The position numbers and the translations under genes were made by a program. Below are positions 1-5,742 of a stretch of DNA of 8,230 bases, piece by piece; position 1 is the stretch's first letter; each line of letters starts with the position of its first letter. The DNA comes from Ottowia sp. (GTDB lineage: Bacteria > Pseudomonadota > Gammaproteobacteria > Burkholderiales > Burkholderiaceae_C). Under the pieces are notes generated by a model. That model was not told where the DNA came from. It did no database searches and saw only the letters and a program-made list of their open reading frames with translations. The stretch covers positions 1 to 8,230 of the forward strand of contig JALOAS010000117.1 of the NCBI GenBank assembly GCA_023228705.1, in the 5' to 3' direction.

Positions 1-243
1 GCCGTCCAGCGTCAGCCGGCCGCCCTGGAACGGCTCCAGCGTCATCAGGATGCGCAGCACGGTGGACTTGCCCGACCCCGAAGGGCCGATGAGCGTGACC
101 TTTTCTCCCTGTGGAATGGCAAAGTCAAACTGGTCCAGCACCACCAGGTCGCCAAAGCGCTTGGTGACCTGGTCGAAGTGGATCAGCGGCTGCTCCGCTG
201 ACGGCGTCGCTTCACCGGTTGTGCTTGCGGTGGACGTGGTCAT
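1..243 (-). CDS. ehuA: ABC transporter ATP-binding protein, EhuA-like (partial, N-terminal 81 residues)
   Basis: This is the ATPase subunit that would power the adjacent permeases from the cytoplasmic face. Only the first 81 residues are present; the gene continues past the left edge. The Walker A motif GPSGSGKST is at residues 53-61, with the A-loop aromatic at F30 (KRFG), and is followed by RILMTLEP, a wording I associate with the EhuA/polar amino-acid ATPase family. Walker B and the signature motif lie outside the window. The start is fixed by a 4-base ATGA overlap with the ehuD stop. The first 19 residues are Thr/Ser/Ala-rich and look like a short non-conserved extension before the nucleotide-binding domain. 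The ABC ATPase call is certain. The specific EhuA name rests mainly on the neighbouring binding protein and the order B-C-D-A. Confidence 0.85.
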   Translation of the reverse strand, partial: MTTSTASTTGEATPSAEQPLIHFDQVTKRFGDLVVLDQFDFAIPQGEKVTLIGPSGSGKSTVLRILMTLEPFQGGRLTLDG

Positions 244-932
244 TTCAGCGGAATCCCGGTCTGTGGCAGGCGTCGCTGCAGCTTGTGCAGGGCAAACGAG
301 CTGACCAGCGAGAGGAGAAGGAAAATCAGCGCCACCATCGTCAGCGGCACCAGGTATTCAAACGTGCGCTCGCCGATCATCGTCGCCAGCCCCATCATTT
401 CCAGGATAGTGATGACCGACAGCAGCGGTGTTTCCTTGAGCATGGCAATGAGGTAGTTGCCCAGTGTTGGCACGATGCGCGGTATGGCCTGCGGGATGAT
501 GACGTTGCGGTACAACCGCCCGCGCAGCAGGTTGAGCGCACGCGCCGCCTCCCACTGCCCCCTGGGTACAGCCTCTATGCCGCCGCGGTAGACCTCGGAG
601 GTGTAGGCTGAATACTGCAGCCCCAGCGCCAGTGCACCGGTCAGGAACGCGGGCAGCGTAATGCCAAAGTCGGGCAGCACGTAGTACAGGAAGAACAGCT
701 GCACCAGCAGCGGCGTATCGCGCAGAAATTCGACCAGGAAGGCGGTGCTCCAGGAAATGACACGCAGCCGCGAGCGCCGCAGCAGGGCAAAGGCCAGGCC
801 CAGCACCAGCGCGATGGCATAGCCCGCAAACAGCGCCTTCAGCGTCACCTTCAGCCCGATCAGCAGGATGGGCAGGATGGACAGCGCGTACGCCATGATG
901 GACGAGGTGTCCCATTCGTAGCCGTACATCAT
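240..932 (-). CDS. ehuD: Polar amino-acid type ABC transporter permease, EhuD-like
   Basis: This is the second of two paired inner-membrane permeases (HisM/GlnP type) forming the translocation channel. The 230-residue product has hydrophobic segments at roughly residues 16-50, 64-87, 93-108, 150-180 and 195-220. The N-terminal signature FLRDTPLLVQLFFLYY is at 69-84, and the cytoplasmic EAA loop that docks on the ATPase begins at E128 (EAARALN, ending near PQAI). I chose the ATG at 932 because it overlaps the ehuC TGA as ATGA and has AAGGAG eight bases upstream (941-946). An ATG further upstream, at 974, would add 14 residues inside ehuC and lacks this support. The stop in turn overlaps the ehuA start as ATGA, so translation of C, D and A is probably coupled. 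Confidence 0.88.
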   Translation of the reverse strand: MMYGYEWDTSSIMAYALSILPILLIGLKVTLKALFAGYAIALVLGLAFALLRRSRLRVISWSTAFLVEFLRDTPLLVQLFFLYYVLPDFGITLPAFLTGALALGLQYSAYTSEVYRGGIEAVPRGQWEAARALNLLRGRLYRNVIIPQAIPRIVPTLGNYLIAMLKETPLLSVITILEMMGLATMIGERTFEYLVPLTMVALIFLLLSLVSSFALHKLQRRLPQTGIPLK

Positions 933-1594
933 GAGCGCGTCTCCTTGGGAAAGGCAGGCCCGCGGCGCACCCATTTTTCAACTCGGCGCATGAACGCGGC
1001 GAGCACCAGCGCCATGAGGAAGTAGCCCACCAGCGTCATGGTGTAGACGGTGGTGCTGTCCAGCGTGAGATTGCGGATGGACTCGGCGCGGAACGTCAGG
1101 TCGACGATGGAAATCAGCGAGACCAGCGAGGTCATCTTCAGCGTCTCAACCGCCAGGTTGCCAAACGCTGGGACCATTTCAACCACCGCCTGCGGCAGCA
1201 GGATGTGCAGCAGCGTGTACCAGTGCCCGAAGTTGAGCGCGCGCGCGGCTTCCCTCTGCTGCACCGATACCGATTGCAGCGCGCCGCGCACGATCTCCGA
1301 GCCGTAGGCGCCCACGTGCAGCGACAGCACCAGGATGCCGGTGGCCACCGGCGGCAGCGACAGCCCGACCAGCGGCAGCGCGTAGTAGAACCAGAACAGC
1401 TGCACCATGAGCGAGGTGCCGCGGATGACCTCGGTATAGGTCAGCGCGGCCCAGCGCAGCGGCAGCGGCCCGGCCACGCGCGCGATGCCGACCACGAAGG
1501 CCGCCAGCACGCCCAGCACCACCGAGACCACGGTGATCCAGGCGGTGACGCCCGCGCCCTGCACGAGCGCGGGCACATGCTCGGTCCAGTGCAT
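929..1594 (-). CDS. ehuC: Polar amino-acid type ABC transporter permease, EhuC-like
   Basis: This is the first permease of the pair, 221 residues long, a normal length for HisQ/GlnP-type subunits. It shows the family pattern VIRGTSLMVQLFWFYYALP at 56-74, hydrophobic helices near residues 12-38, 60-78, 83-98, 140-165 and 185-205, and an EAA loop starting at E115 (REAARALNFG) and ending in LLPQAV. It resembles EhuD in layout but differs in sequence, so the two probably form a heterodimer. It starts 35 bases after the ehuB stop. The ribosome site before ATG 1594 is weak, so expression may depend on the ehuB message. The sequence shows no substrate specificity; the ectoine assignment comes from the cluster. 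Confidence 0.87.
   Translation of the reverse strand: MHWTEHVPALVQGAGVTAWITVVSVVLGVLAAFVVGIARVAGPLPLRWAALTYTEVIRGTSLMVQLFWFYYALPLVGLSLPPVATGILVLSLHVGAYGSEIVRGALQSVSVQQREAARALNFGHWYTLLHILLPQAVVEMVPAFGNLAVETLKMTSLVSLISIVDLTFRAESIRNLTLDSTTVYTMTLVGYFLMALVLAAFMRRVEKWVRRGPAFPKETRS
941..946 (-). promoter_or_regulatory. Ribosome binding site of ehuD
   Basis: Read on the minus strand this is AAGGAG, eight bases before ATG 932 and inside the end of ehuC. It decides the ehuD start over the upstream in-frame ATG at 974. Confidence 0.8.
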
Positions 1595-1629
1595 GACCGG
1601 GGTGCCTGCCGTTCAGGCCGGCAGCCGGA

Positions 1630-2487
1630 TCAGTCGCCCTGGCACAGGTCGGCGATGTCGACCTCGCCCACCGCGGCGATGGACTGATCGGAGAGGCCGT
1701 AATGGGAGAGGATGTCCCGGTACGCGTCCGTCTCATGGAAAGCCAGCAGCGCCTTGTTGAAAGCGGCCAGCAGCTTCTCGTCGTCCTTGCGGAAGGCAAA
1801 GGCGCCGTAGTTGCGAACGGGCTTGCCGTCGACCACCGGGTCGGTGAAGGGGTCGACCTGCTCGACGTCGTCCTGGTCCTTGGCCAGGTTGGCCACGGTG
1901 AGCTCGGTGGCCGCGTACGCGTCGACCCGGCTTTTCACGGTGGCCAGCGCGTCGGCGTTGTCCTTGATGTAGACGATCTGGCTGTCATCGACCCCCACCG
2001 CGCGCAGGTAGTCCACGTTGTTGGCGCCATTGACCACCGCCACCTTGAGCGAGGGATCCTTGGCGATGTCGGCATAGGTGTGCAGGTCCTTTGGGTTGCC
2101 CTTTTTCACCAGCAGACCCTCGCCGTAAGACGAGTTGGGCTCGGAAAAAGCAACTTGCGCGCAGCGGTCCGGCTGGATGTTCTGCTCCGCTGCCGTCACG
2201 GTGAAGCGCTTGGCCTTCAGCCCTGGGATCAGCGTGCCAAAAGGCGTCACCGTCCAGTTGACCTCGTCTATTCCCATGGACTTGAACACCGCTTCGGCCA
2301 CTTCGGGGCCGATGCCGGCGGCCGATCCGTCGGCCTTTGTGAATCCGTACGGCACCTCGTTGGCGGTGGCGGCGCGGACAAAGCCCTGCTCCTGGATGTC
2401 TGACCATGTGTCGGCCTGCGCCGCCGGCGCGGCCAGCAGCGCGGCCAGGCTGGCCGTGGCGAGAACGCCTGAAATGCGGGGGGTCAT
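1630..2487 (-). CDS. ehuB: Periplasmic solute-binding protein, EhuB-like (ectoine/hydroxyectoine family)
   Basis: This is the periplasmic receptor that would deliver ligand to the EhuC/EhuD channel. The 285-residue product has a Sec signal peptide (short n-region with R4, hydrophobic 8-20) and a likely cleavage after AQA at residue 25. The mature part is a type II periplasmic binding fold (SBP_bac_3). EhuB-like wording includes FGTLIPGLKAKRF (83-95), PDRCAQVAFSEP (106-117) and LLVKKGNPKDLHTY. R108 is the family arginine that grips the ligand carboxylate, and E44, Y47 and F83 fall where EhuB ligand residues are expected. N103 sits where I expect an aromatic, so the ligand could differ from ectoine. 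ATG 2487 is chosen because it starts the signal peptide and has AGGAG eight bases upstream. It is the first gene of the transporter operon. Confidence 0.8.
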   Translation of the reverse strand: MTPRISGVLATASLAALLAAPAAQADTWSDIQEQGFVRAATANEVPYGFTKADGSAAGIGPEVAEAVFKSMGIDEVNWTVTPFGTLIPGLKAKRFTVTAAEQNIQPDRCAQVAFSEPNSSYGEGLLVKKGNPKDLHTYADIAKDPSLKVAVVNGANNVDYLRAVGVDDSQIVYIKDNADALATVKSRVDAYAATELTVANLAKDQDDVEQVDPFTDPVVDGKPVRNYGAFAFRKDDEKLLAAFNKALLAFHETDAYRDILSHYGLSDQSIAAVGEVDIADLCQGD

Positions 2488-2866
2488 GATGCTTGCTCCT
2501 GTTGATGCGTGATCCCGCCACTTGCCGGCGTCTCGGGTGCGCAGCGACCGCGTTGCGGACACGCAAAGACGATGCACCTGGACGTGGCTGATCCCGCAGC
2601 CCAGCCAGCGAGCGGGAGAAGATCGGCAGTTGAACTCGGGGTGAATTCCGGTTTCACGCGACATGAAAGGCGAGCCGGGCCACGACGAACTTCGTGGCGC
2701 AAGCGCCATGTCGACCCGGGTCCATGAAGGACCCTCTGGACGCCGCAGGAGATCCTGCCTTGATGGCGCGGGCACGACGGGGCCGTCAGCACGGAAAGGG
2801 CGCCAAGCGCCACCGCACGGCCGACTGCCCCAGGCGCAGGCCGCTGTTGCTGTTTCAACGCCTGCA
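2488..2866 (-). other. Long ehuB leader without a convincing gene; cluster of small inverted repeats
   Basis: About 380 bases separate the ehuB start from the candidate promoter. Readable frames here are Arg/Pro/Ala/Gly-rich, match nothing I know and have no ribosome sites, so I call no gene. The stretch is dense in inverted repeats. GGCGC/GCGCC at 2799-2811 has a 3-base loop. GCAGGA/TCCTGC at 2745-2758 is nearly a perfect palindrome. GGGTCC/GGACCC at 2718-2734 has a 5-base loop. TGGCG/CGCCA lies at 2695-2708. GCCACGA/TCGTGGC lies at 2679-2698. The last two share bases 2695-2698 and cannot both form. This could be a structured 5' leader, operator sites, or chance in GC-rich DNA. I recognise no known riboswitch. 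Confidence 0.4.
2496..2500 (-). promoter_or_regulatory. Ribosome binding site of ehuB
   Basis: Read on the minus strand this is AGGAG, eight bases before ATG 2487. It decides the ehuB start against a longer in-frame reading that would extend far upstream with low-complexity residues. Confidence 0.8.
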
Positions 2867-2893
2867 AATATAACACGGGGCCCGCCCTGAAAA
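2867..2893 (-). promoter_or_regulatory. Weak candidate sigma-70 promoter for ehuBCDA
   Basis: On the minus strand TTTTCA (2893-2888, 4 of 6 to the -35 consensus) is followed after 15 bases by TATATT (2872-2867). The spacing is short. It is the only AT-rich patch upstream of ehuB, in a strongly GC-rich background. If used, it gives a leader of roughly 370 bases. Confidence 0.33.
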
Positions 2894-2932
2894 CCGGTGG
2901 CCCGGATGCCGGCCCCGGCGCCAAAGCAGCTC

Positions 2933-3093
2933 AGAGCTTGAGAATGAATTGATCGCGCCCGAGAGGATCGCCAAAGCCCGTCCAATCAAGACGCAAAGCG
3001 CAGGCATAGCTTGGGCTATGGCGAGCATTTGCAACGCGGAGTGGGCGGGTTTGGGCGGTCAAAGCGGGCATGAGGGATTCTTTCTCAAGCTCT
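2933..3093. repeat. 161-base nested palindromic element with 17-base terminal inverted repeats
   Basis: The ends 2933-2949 and 3077-3093 are inverted copies of each other, 16 of 17 bases matching (AGAGCTTGAG core). Inside, 2971-2984 pairs with 3042-3054 with one bulged G and one G-U pair. GCAAA at 2993-2997 pairs with TTTGC at 3028-3032. The centre is CATAGC, loop TTGG, GCTATG (3005-3020). The whole stretch therefore folds into one long imperfect hairpin. No protein is encoded. It ends exactly at the last base of the glcF stop codon. It resembles a miniature inverted-repeat or intergenic palindromic element of the kind dispersed in betaproteobacterial genomes. It could also form the 3' end of the glcEF message, though no U-tract follows. 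Confidence 0.6.
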
Positions 3094-4328
3094 CAGCCCA
3101 GCGCTTCGTCCAGCACTTCCACCCAATGCCTTACCGGCAGCTCGGTACCGGATTGCAGGTGCGTGATGCAACCGATGTTGGCCGACAGGATGGCTTGCGG
3201 GCGCTGATCGCGGTCGTCGCCTTGCAAGTGCCCCAGCTTGCGGTCGCGCAACTGGGTGGCCAGCTCGGGTTGCAGCACCGAGTACGTGCCTGCCGAGCCG
3301 CAGCACAGATGCGCTTCCTGCGCAGCCGGCTGCAGCTTGAAGCCCAGCCGAGCCAAGTGCTCCTGCACGTTGGGTCCCAGCTTTTGCGCATGTTGCAGCG
3401 TGCAGGGTGCGTGCCAGGCAAAGGGCGTGGAGGGCGCCTGGACGCGCGGCGCCAGCGCGTCTACCAGGTCGGGCAGCAGTTCGCTGAGATCCAGCGTGAG
3501 CCCGGAGACGCGGCGTGCCTTGTCAGCGTAGCGCGGTTCCAGGCGCAGGATATGACCGTACTCCTTGACCAGTGCGCCGCAGCCGGAGGCGTTGATGACG
3601 ATGGCCTCCGCCTCGCCAGAGACGATGTGCGGCCACCAGGCATCGATGTTGGCGCGCATCTCGGCCTGGCCTCCGGCCGCATCAGCAAGGTGGTACTTGA
3701 TGGCGCCACAACAGCCCTGGCGCCGGGCCCGTACGCATTCAATGCCCGCCGCGTCAAGGACGCGCGCCGTGGCAGCGTTAATGTTGGGCGCCATGGCCGG
3801 TTGCACGCAGCCCTCCAGCAGCAGCACCTTGCGCGCGTGATGGCGGCTGGGCCAGGAGCCGCCGTGCTGGCGCTCGGGCACCTTGCTGCGCAGGCCCTTG
3901 GGGACCAGTGCACGCAGGGACTGGCCGGCGCGCAGCGCCGGGCCAAACAGCGGCGAGGTCAGGCCATGGCGCAACGCCGCCCGCTCGTATTTCTGGGCGG
4001 GCGGGCGCGCCACCTTGTGTTCAACGACCTGGCGGCCAATGTCGAGCAGGCGGCCGTACTGCACGCCGCTGGGACAGGTGGTCTCGCAGTTGAGGCAGGT
4101 CAGGCAGCGGTCCAGGTGCAACTGCGTATCCCGCGTGGGCTCTGCGCCCTCGAGCACCTGCTTCATGAGGTAGATGCGCCCGCGCGGGCTGTCCAGCTCG
4201 TCGCCCAGCAGCTGGTAGGTCGGGCAGGTGGCCAGGCAAAAGCCGCAGTGCACGCACTTGCCAATGATCTCCTGCGCCTCGTCGCCGGCAGGCGTATCCA
4301 GGAATTCGGGGGCGAGCTTGGTTTGCAT
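3093..4328 (-). CDS. glcF: Glycolate oxidase iron-sulfur subunit GlcF
   Basis: This is the electron-transfer subunit of the membrane-associated glycolate oxidase GlcDEF, which oxidises glycolate to glyoxylate and passes electrons towards the quinone pool. The 411-residue product has two 4Fe-4S motifs: C25, C28, C31, C35-Pro and C75, C78, C81, C85-Pro. Two cysteine-rich CCG domains follow: C174/C206-C207/C250 and C309/C342-C343/C387. All expected cysteines are present and the length is typical. I chose ATG 4328, which overlaps the glcE stop as TGATG. A TTG three bases upstream is possible but less likely. There is no strong ribosome site, so translation is probably coupled to glcE. The stop abuts the palindromic element at 2933-3093. 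Confidence 0.93.
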   Translation of the reverse strand: MQTKLAPEFLDTPAGDEAQEIIGKCVHCGFCLATCPTYQLLGDELDSPRGRIYLMKQVLEGAEPTRDTQLHLDRCLTCLNCETTCPSGVQYGRLLDIGRQVVEHKVARPPAQKYERAALRHGLTSPLFGPALRAGQSLRALVPKGLRSKVPERQHGGSWPSRHHARKVLLLEGCVQPAMAPNINAATARVLDAAGIECVRARRQGCCGAIKYHLADAAGGQAEMRANIDAWWPHIVSGEAEAIVINASGCGALVKEYGHILRLEPRYADKARRVSGLTLDLSELLPDLVDALAPRVQAPSTPFAWHAPCTLQHAQKLGPNVQEHLARLGFKLQPAAQEAHLCCGSAGTYSVLQPELATQLRDRKLGHLQGDDRDQRPQAILSANIGCITHLQSGTELPVRHWVEVLDEALG

Positions 4329-5404
4329 CAAAAATCCGGCATCAGGCGGCCTGCGTTCAGGATACCTGCGGGGTCAAAGGCCCGCTTGAGCTCATGATGA
4401 ACACGTTTTTGCGGTGGGGTCAACGCGCTGAATACCGGCGTGTGGCCATCGCCGCCACGAAACAGCGTGGCGTGGCCGCCGGCACGCCGTGCCGCGTCGC
4501 AAACGCGTTGCGCAGCAGCCAGTGGCAGTCGCGCCCAGCGCAGGGCGCCGTGCCACTCGACCATGGTGGTGCCCAGGCTCAGAGGCGCTGCCGTGTCCGG
4601 GACGCTGATCCGCCACAGCGCCAGGCCCGGATCCAGCCGGAAGAACGGCAGCTTCTGGTCGCGCAGCGCCTGCCACTGCCGCGCGGCTTTCTCCGGGTCC
4701 AGCTCGGCGCCGCCCATGCTGCGCCGAGCTGCTGCAATGGCGGCCCTGGCGCCGCGCAGCCGCACGGCCAGGTGCCCATCGGCCCAGCAGCTGGCGTTCA
4801 GCGGCAACGGCTGCCCGCCCCAGCGGTTGAGCTGCTGGCGTGCGCTGGTTTCCGACAACTCGAACATCAGCGTGCACTCGGCCGGGGGCAGCGGCATGAC
4901 CTTGAGGCTGACCTGCGTGATGATGCCCAGCGTGCCCAGCGCGCCGGTCATGAGCCGGCTGACGTCGTAGCCGGCCACGTTTTTCATGACCTGGCCGCCA
5001 AAGTTGAGCAGCTGGCCGCGGCCGTCGAGCAGCTGCAGGCCCAGCACGTAGTCGCGCACGCCGCCGGCACCGGCCCGCGCGGGCCCGGCCAGGCCCGTGG
5101 CCACCGCGCCGCCCACCGTGCCCTGCCCGTTGAAATGCGGCGGCTCGAACGGCAGGTGCTGGCCGTGTTCGGCAAGAAGCGCATCCAGTTCTGCCAGTGG
5201 CGTGCCCGCGCGCGCGGTGACGACCAGCTCGCTCGGTTCGTACTGGACGATGCCCGAAAGGCCACTGGTTTCAGCCACCTGGCCATGCAGGCGCTGTCCG
5301 TAGAAGTCCTTGCTGCCGCTGCCGCGGATGCGCAAGGCCTGCCGCTGTTCAAAAGCGGCTTGTACCTGTTGCGCCAAGTCCTGGAGGGCGGTGTCTGCAG
5401 CCAT
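4328..5404 (-). CDS. glcE: Glycolate oxidase FAD-binding subunit GlcE
   Basis: This is the second flavoprotein-type subunit of glycolate oxidase, required with GlcD and GlcF for glycolate to glyoxylate conversion. The 358-residue product has a PCMH-type FAD-binding domain: IRGSGSKDFYG at 26-36, ELVVTARAGTPLAEL at 59-73, PPHFNGQGTVGGAVATG at 88-104, VRDYVLG at 116-122 and VMKNVAGYDVSRLMTGALGT at 139-158. The C-terminal end RAFDPAGILNAGRL is the usual flavin-oxidase tail. Length and motif order fit GlcE rather than the longer GlcD (about 500 residues). AGGA lies 11 bases before ATG 5404, a slightly distant ribosome site. A sigma-70-like promoter lies about 60 bases upstream, so glcE-glcF looks like a two-gene operon. 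No glcD precedes it. Confidence 0.93.
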   Translation of the reverse strand: MAADTALQDLAQQVQAAFEQRQALRIRGSGSKDFYGQRLHGQVAETSGLSGIVQYEPSELVVTARAGTPLAELDALLAEHGQHLPFEPPHFNGQGTVGGAVATGLAGPARAGAGGVRDYVLGLQLLDGRGQLLNFGGQVMKNVAGYDVSRLMTGALGTLGIITQVSLKVMPLPPAECTLMFELSETSARQQLNRWGGQPLPLNASCWADGHLAVRLRGARAAIAAARRSMGGAELDPEKAARQWQALRDQKLPFFRLDPGLALWRISVPDTAAPLSLGTTMVEWHGALRWARLPLAAAQRVCDAARRAGGHATLFRGGDGHTPVFSALTPPQKRVHHELKRAFDPAGILNAGRLMPDF

Positions 5405-5460
5405 GGTTTTGATGATCCTAGAATCCGCAGTTGACCGCTTATTTTCTTTGGCAGCTATTT

Positions 5461-5489
5461 GTTATTGCTCGAGTTTTTGTGTTTTTCAA
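5461..5489 (-). promoter_or_regulatory. Sigma-70-like promoter of glcE-glcF
   Basis: On the minus strand TTGAAA (5489-5484, 5 of 6 to consensus) is followed after exactly 17 bases by AATAAC (5466-5461, 4 of 6). It sits in the AT-rich part of the 338-base gap between glcB and glcE. Transcription would begin near 5454, giving a leader of about 50 bases before ATG 5404. This suggests that glcEF is transcribed separately from glcB. Confidence 0.55.
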
Positions 5490-5530
5490 TGTCCACCCAT
5501 CAGGTGAAGACGCTATGCGCCTGATCGCAC

Positions 5531-5581
5531 AGCGCTGGACGCGCCATGCTGCGTTGCTCCGCCTTGCAGACAGTAGTCTGC
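5531..5581. repeat. Short intergenic palindrome, possible relative of the 2933-3093 element
   Basis: GCAGAC (5566-5571), loop AGTA, GTCTGC (5576-5581) forms a perfect 6-base-pair hairpin. Read on the minus strand, the hairpin is followed by GGCGGAGC, AACGCAG and ATGGCGCG. The hairpin in the 2933-3093 element is followed by the similar blocks GGCGAGC, AACGCGG and TGGGCGGG. The shared architecture suggests a family of short intergenic repeats, but the match is patchy and this copy has no clear terminal repeats. Confidence 0.35.
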
Positions 5582-5626
5582 GGAATTAGGATGATAAATG
5601 CTGGCCGCCGGGTTTGTGTGGTTCAT

Positions 5627-5664
5627 CGCGTGGCGGGCGGGGCTTGACGCCGCTCCGCCACGCG
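5627..5664 (-). terminator. Strong GC-rich hairpin downstream of glcB, terminator-like but without a U-tract
   Basis: CGCGTGGCGG at 5627-5636 pairs perfectly with CCGCCACGCG at 5655-5664. The stem continues, after one bulged base (5654), with GCGG/CCGC, closing a 9-base loop at 5641-5649. It begins about 80 bases past the glcB stop. On the minus strand the stem is followed by ATGAACC, not by a run of T, so it is not a classical intrinsic terminator. It may mark or protect the 3' end of the glcB message. Confidence 0.45.
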
Positions 5665-5742
5665 TGCCCGCTCGCGCGCAGGACATGTTGGTTCGCCGGC
5701 CGGCAACGGGCGCCGCCGCCGCTGTGGCCGGCCGCAGCGGGT

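Noticed and set aside
2484..2924. A 146-codon minus-strand frame whose TGA overlaps the ehuB ATG as ATGA, suggesting a coupled upstream gene
   Set aside because: The overlap mimics the coupling elsewhere in the operon. However, the product has no recognisable fold, no ribosome site was seen, and its start lies upstream of the candidate promoter.
2488..2985. An N-terminal extension of ehuB by 166 codons
   Set aside because: It would place a signal peptide in the middle of a protein, the extra residues look non-coding, and ATG 2487 has a well-placed AGGAG.
2933..3093. The palindromic element as a CRISPR repeat or a tRNA-like gene
   Set aside because: There are no direct repeats with spacers, and no cloverleaf or conserved T-loop sequence. 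The structure is one nested hairpin.
2949..4397. A 482-codon open frame on the plus strand opposite glcF
   Set aside because: It is antisense to an intact GlcF with all cluster cysteines. It reads through the palindromic element and has no recognisable domain.
4394..5434. A 346-codon open frame on the plus strand opposite glcE
   Set aside because: It is the antisense shadow of glcE; the product is low-complexity and Arg/Ala/Gln-rich.
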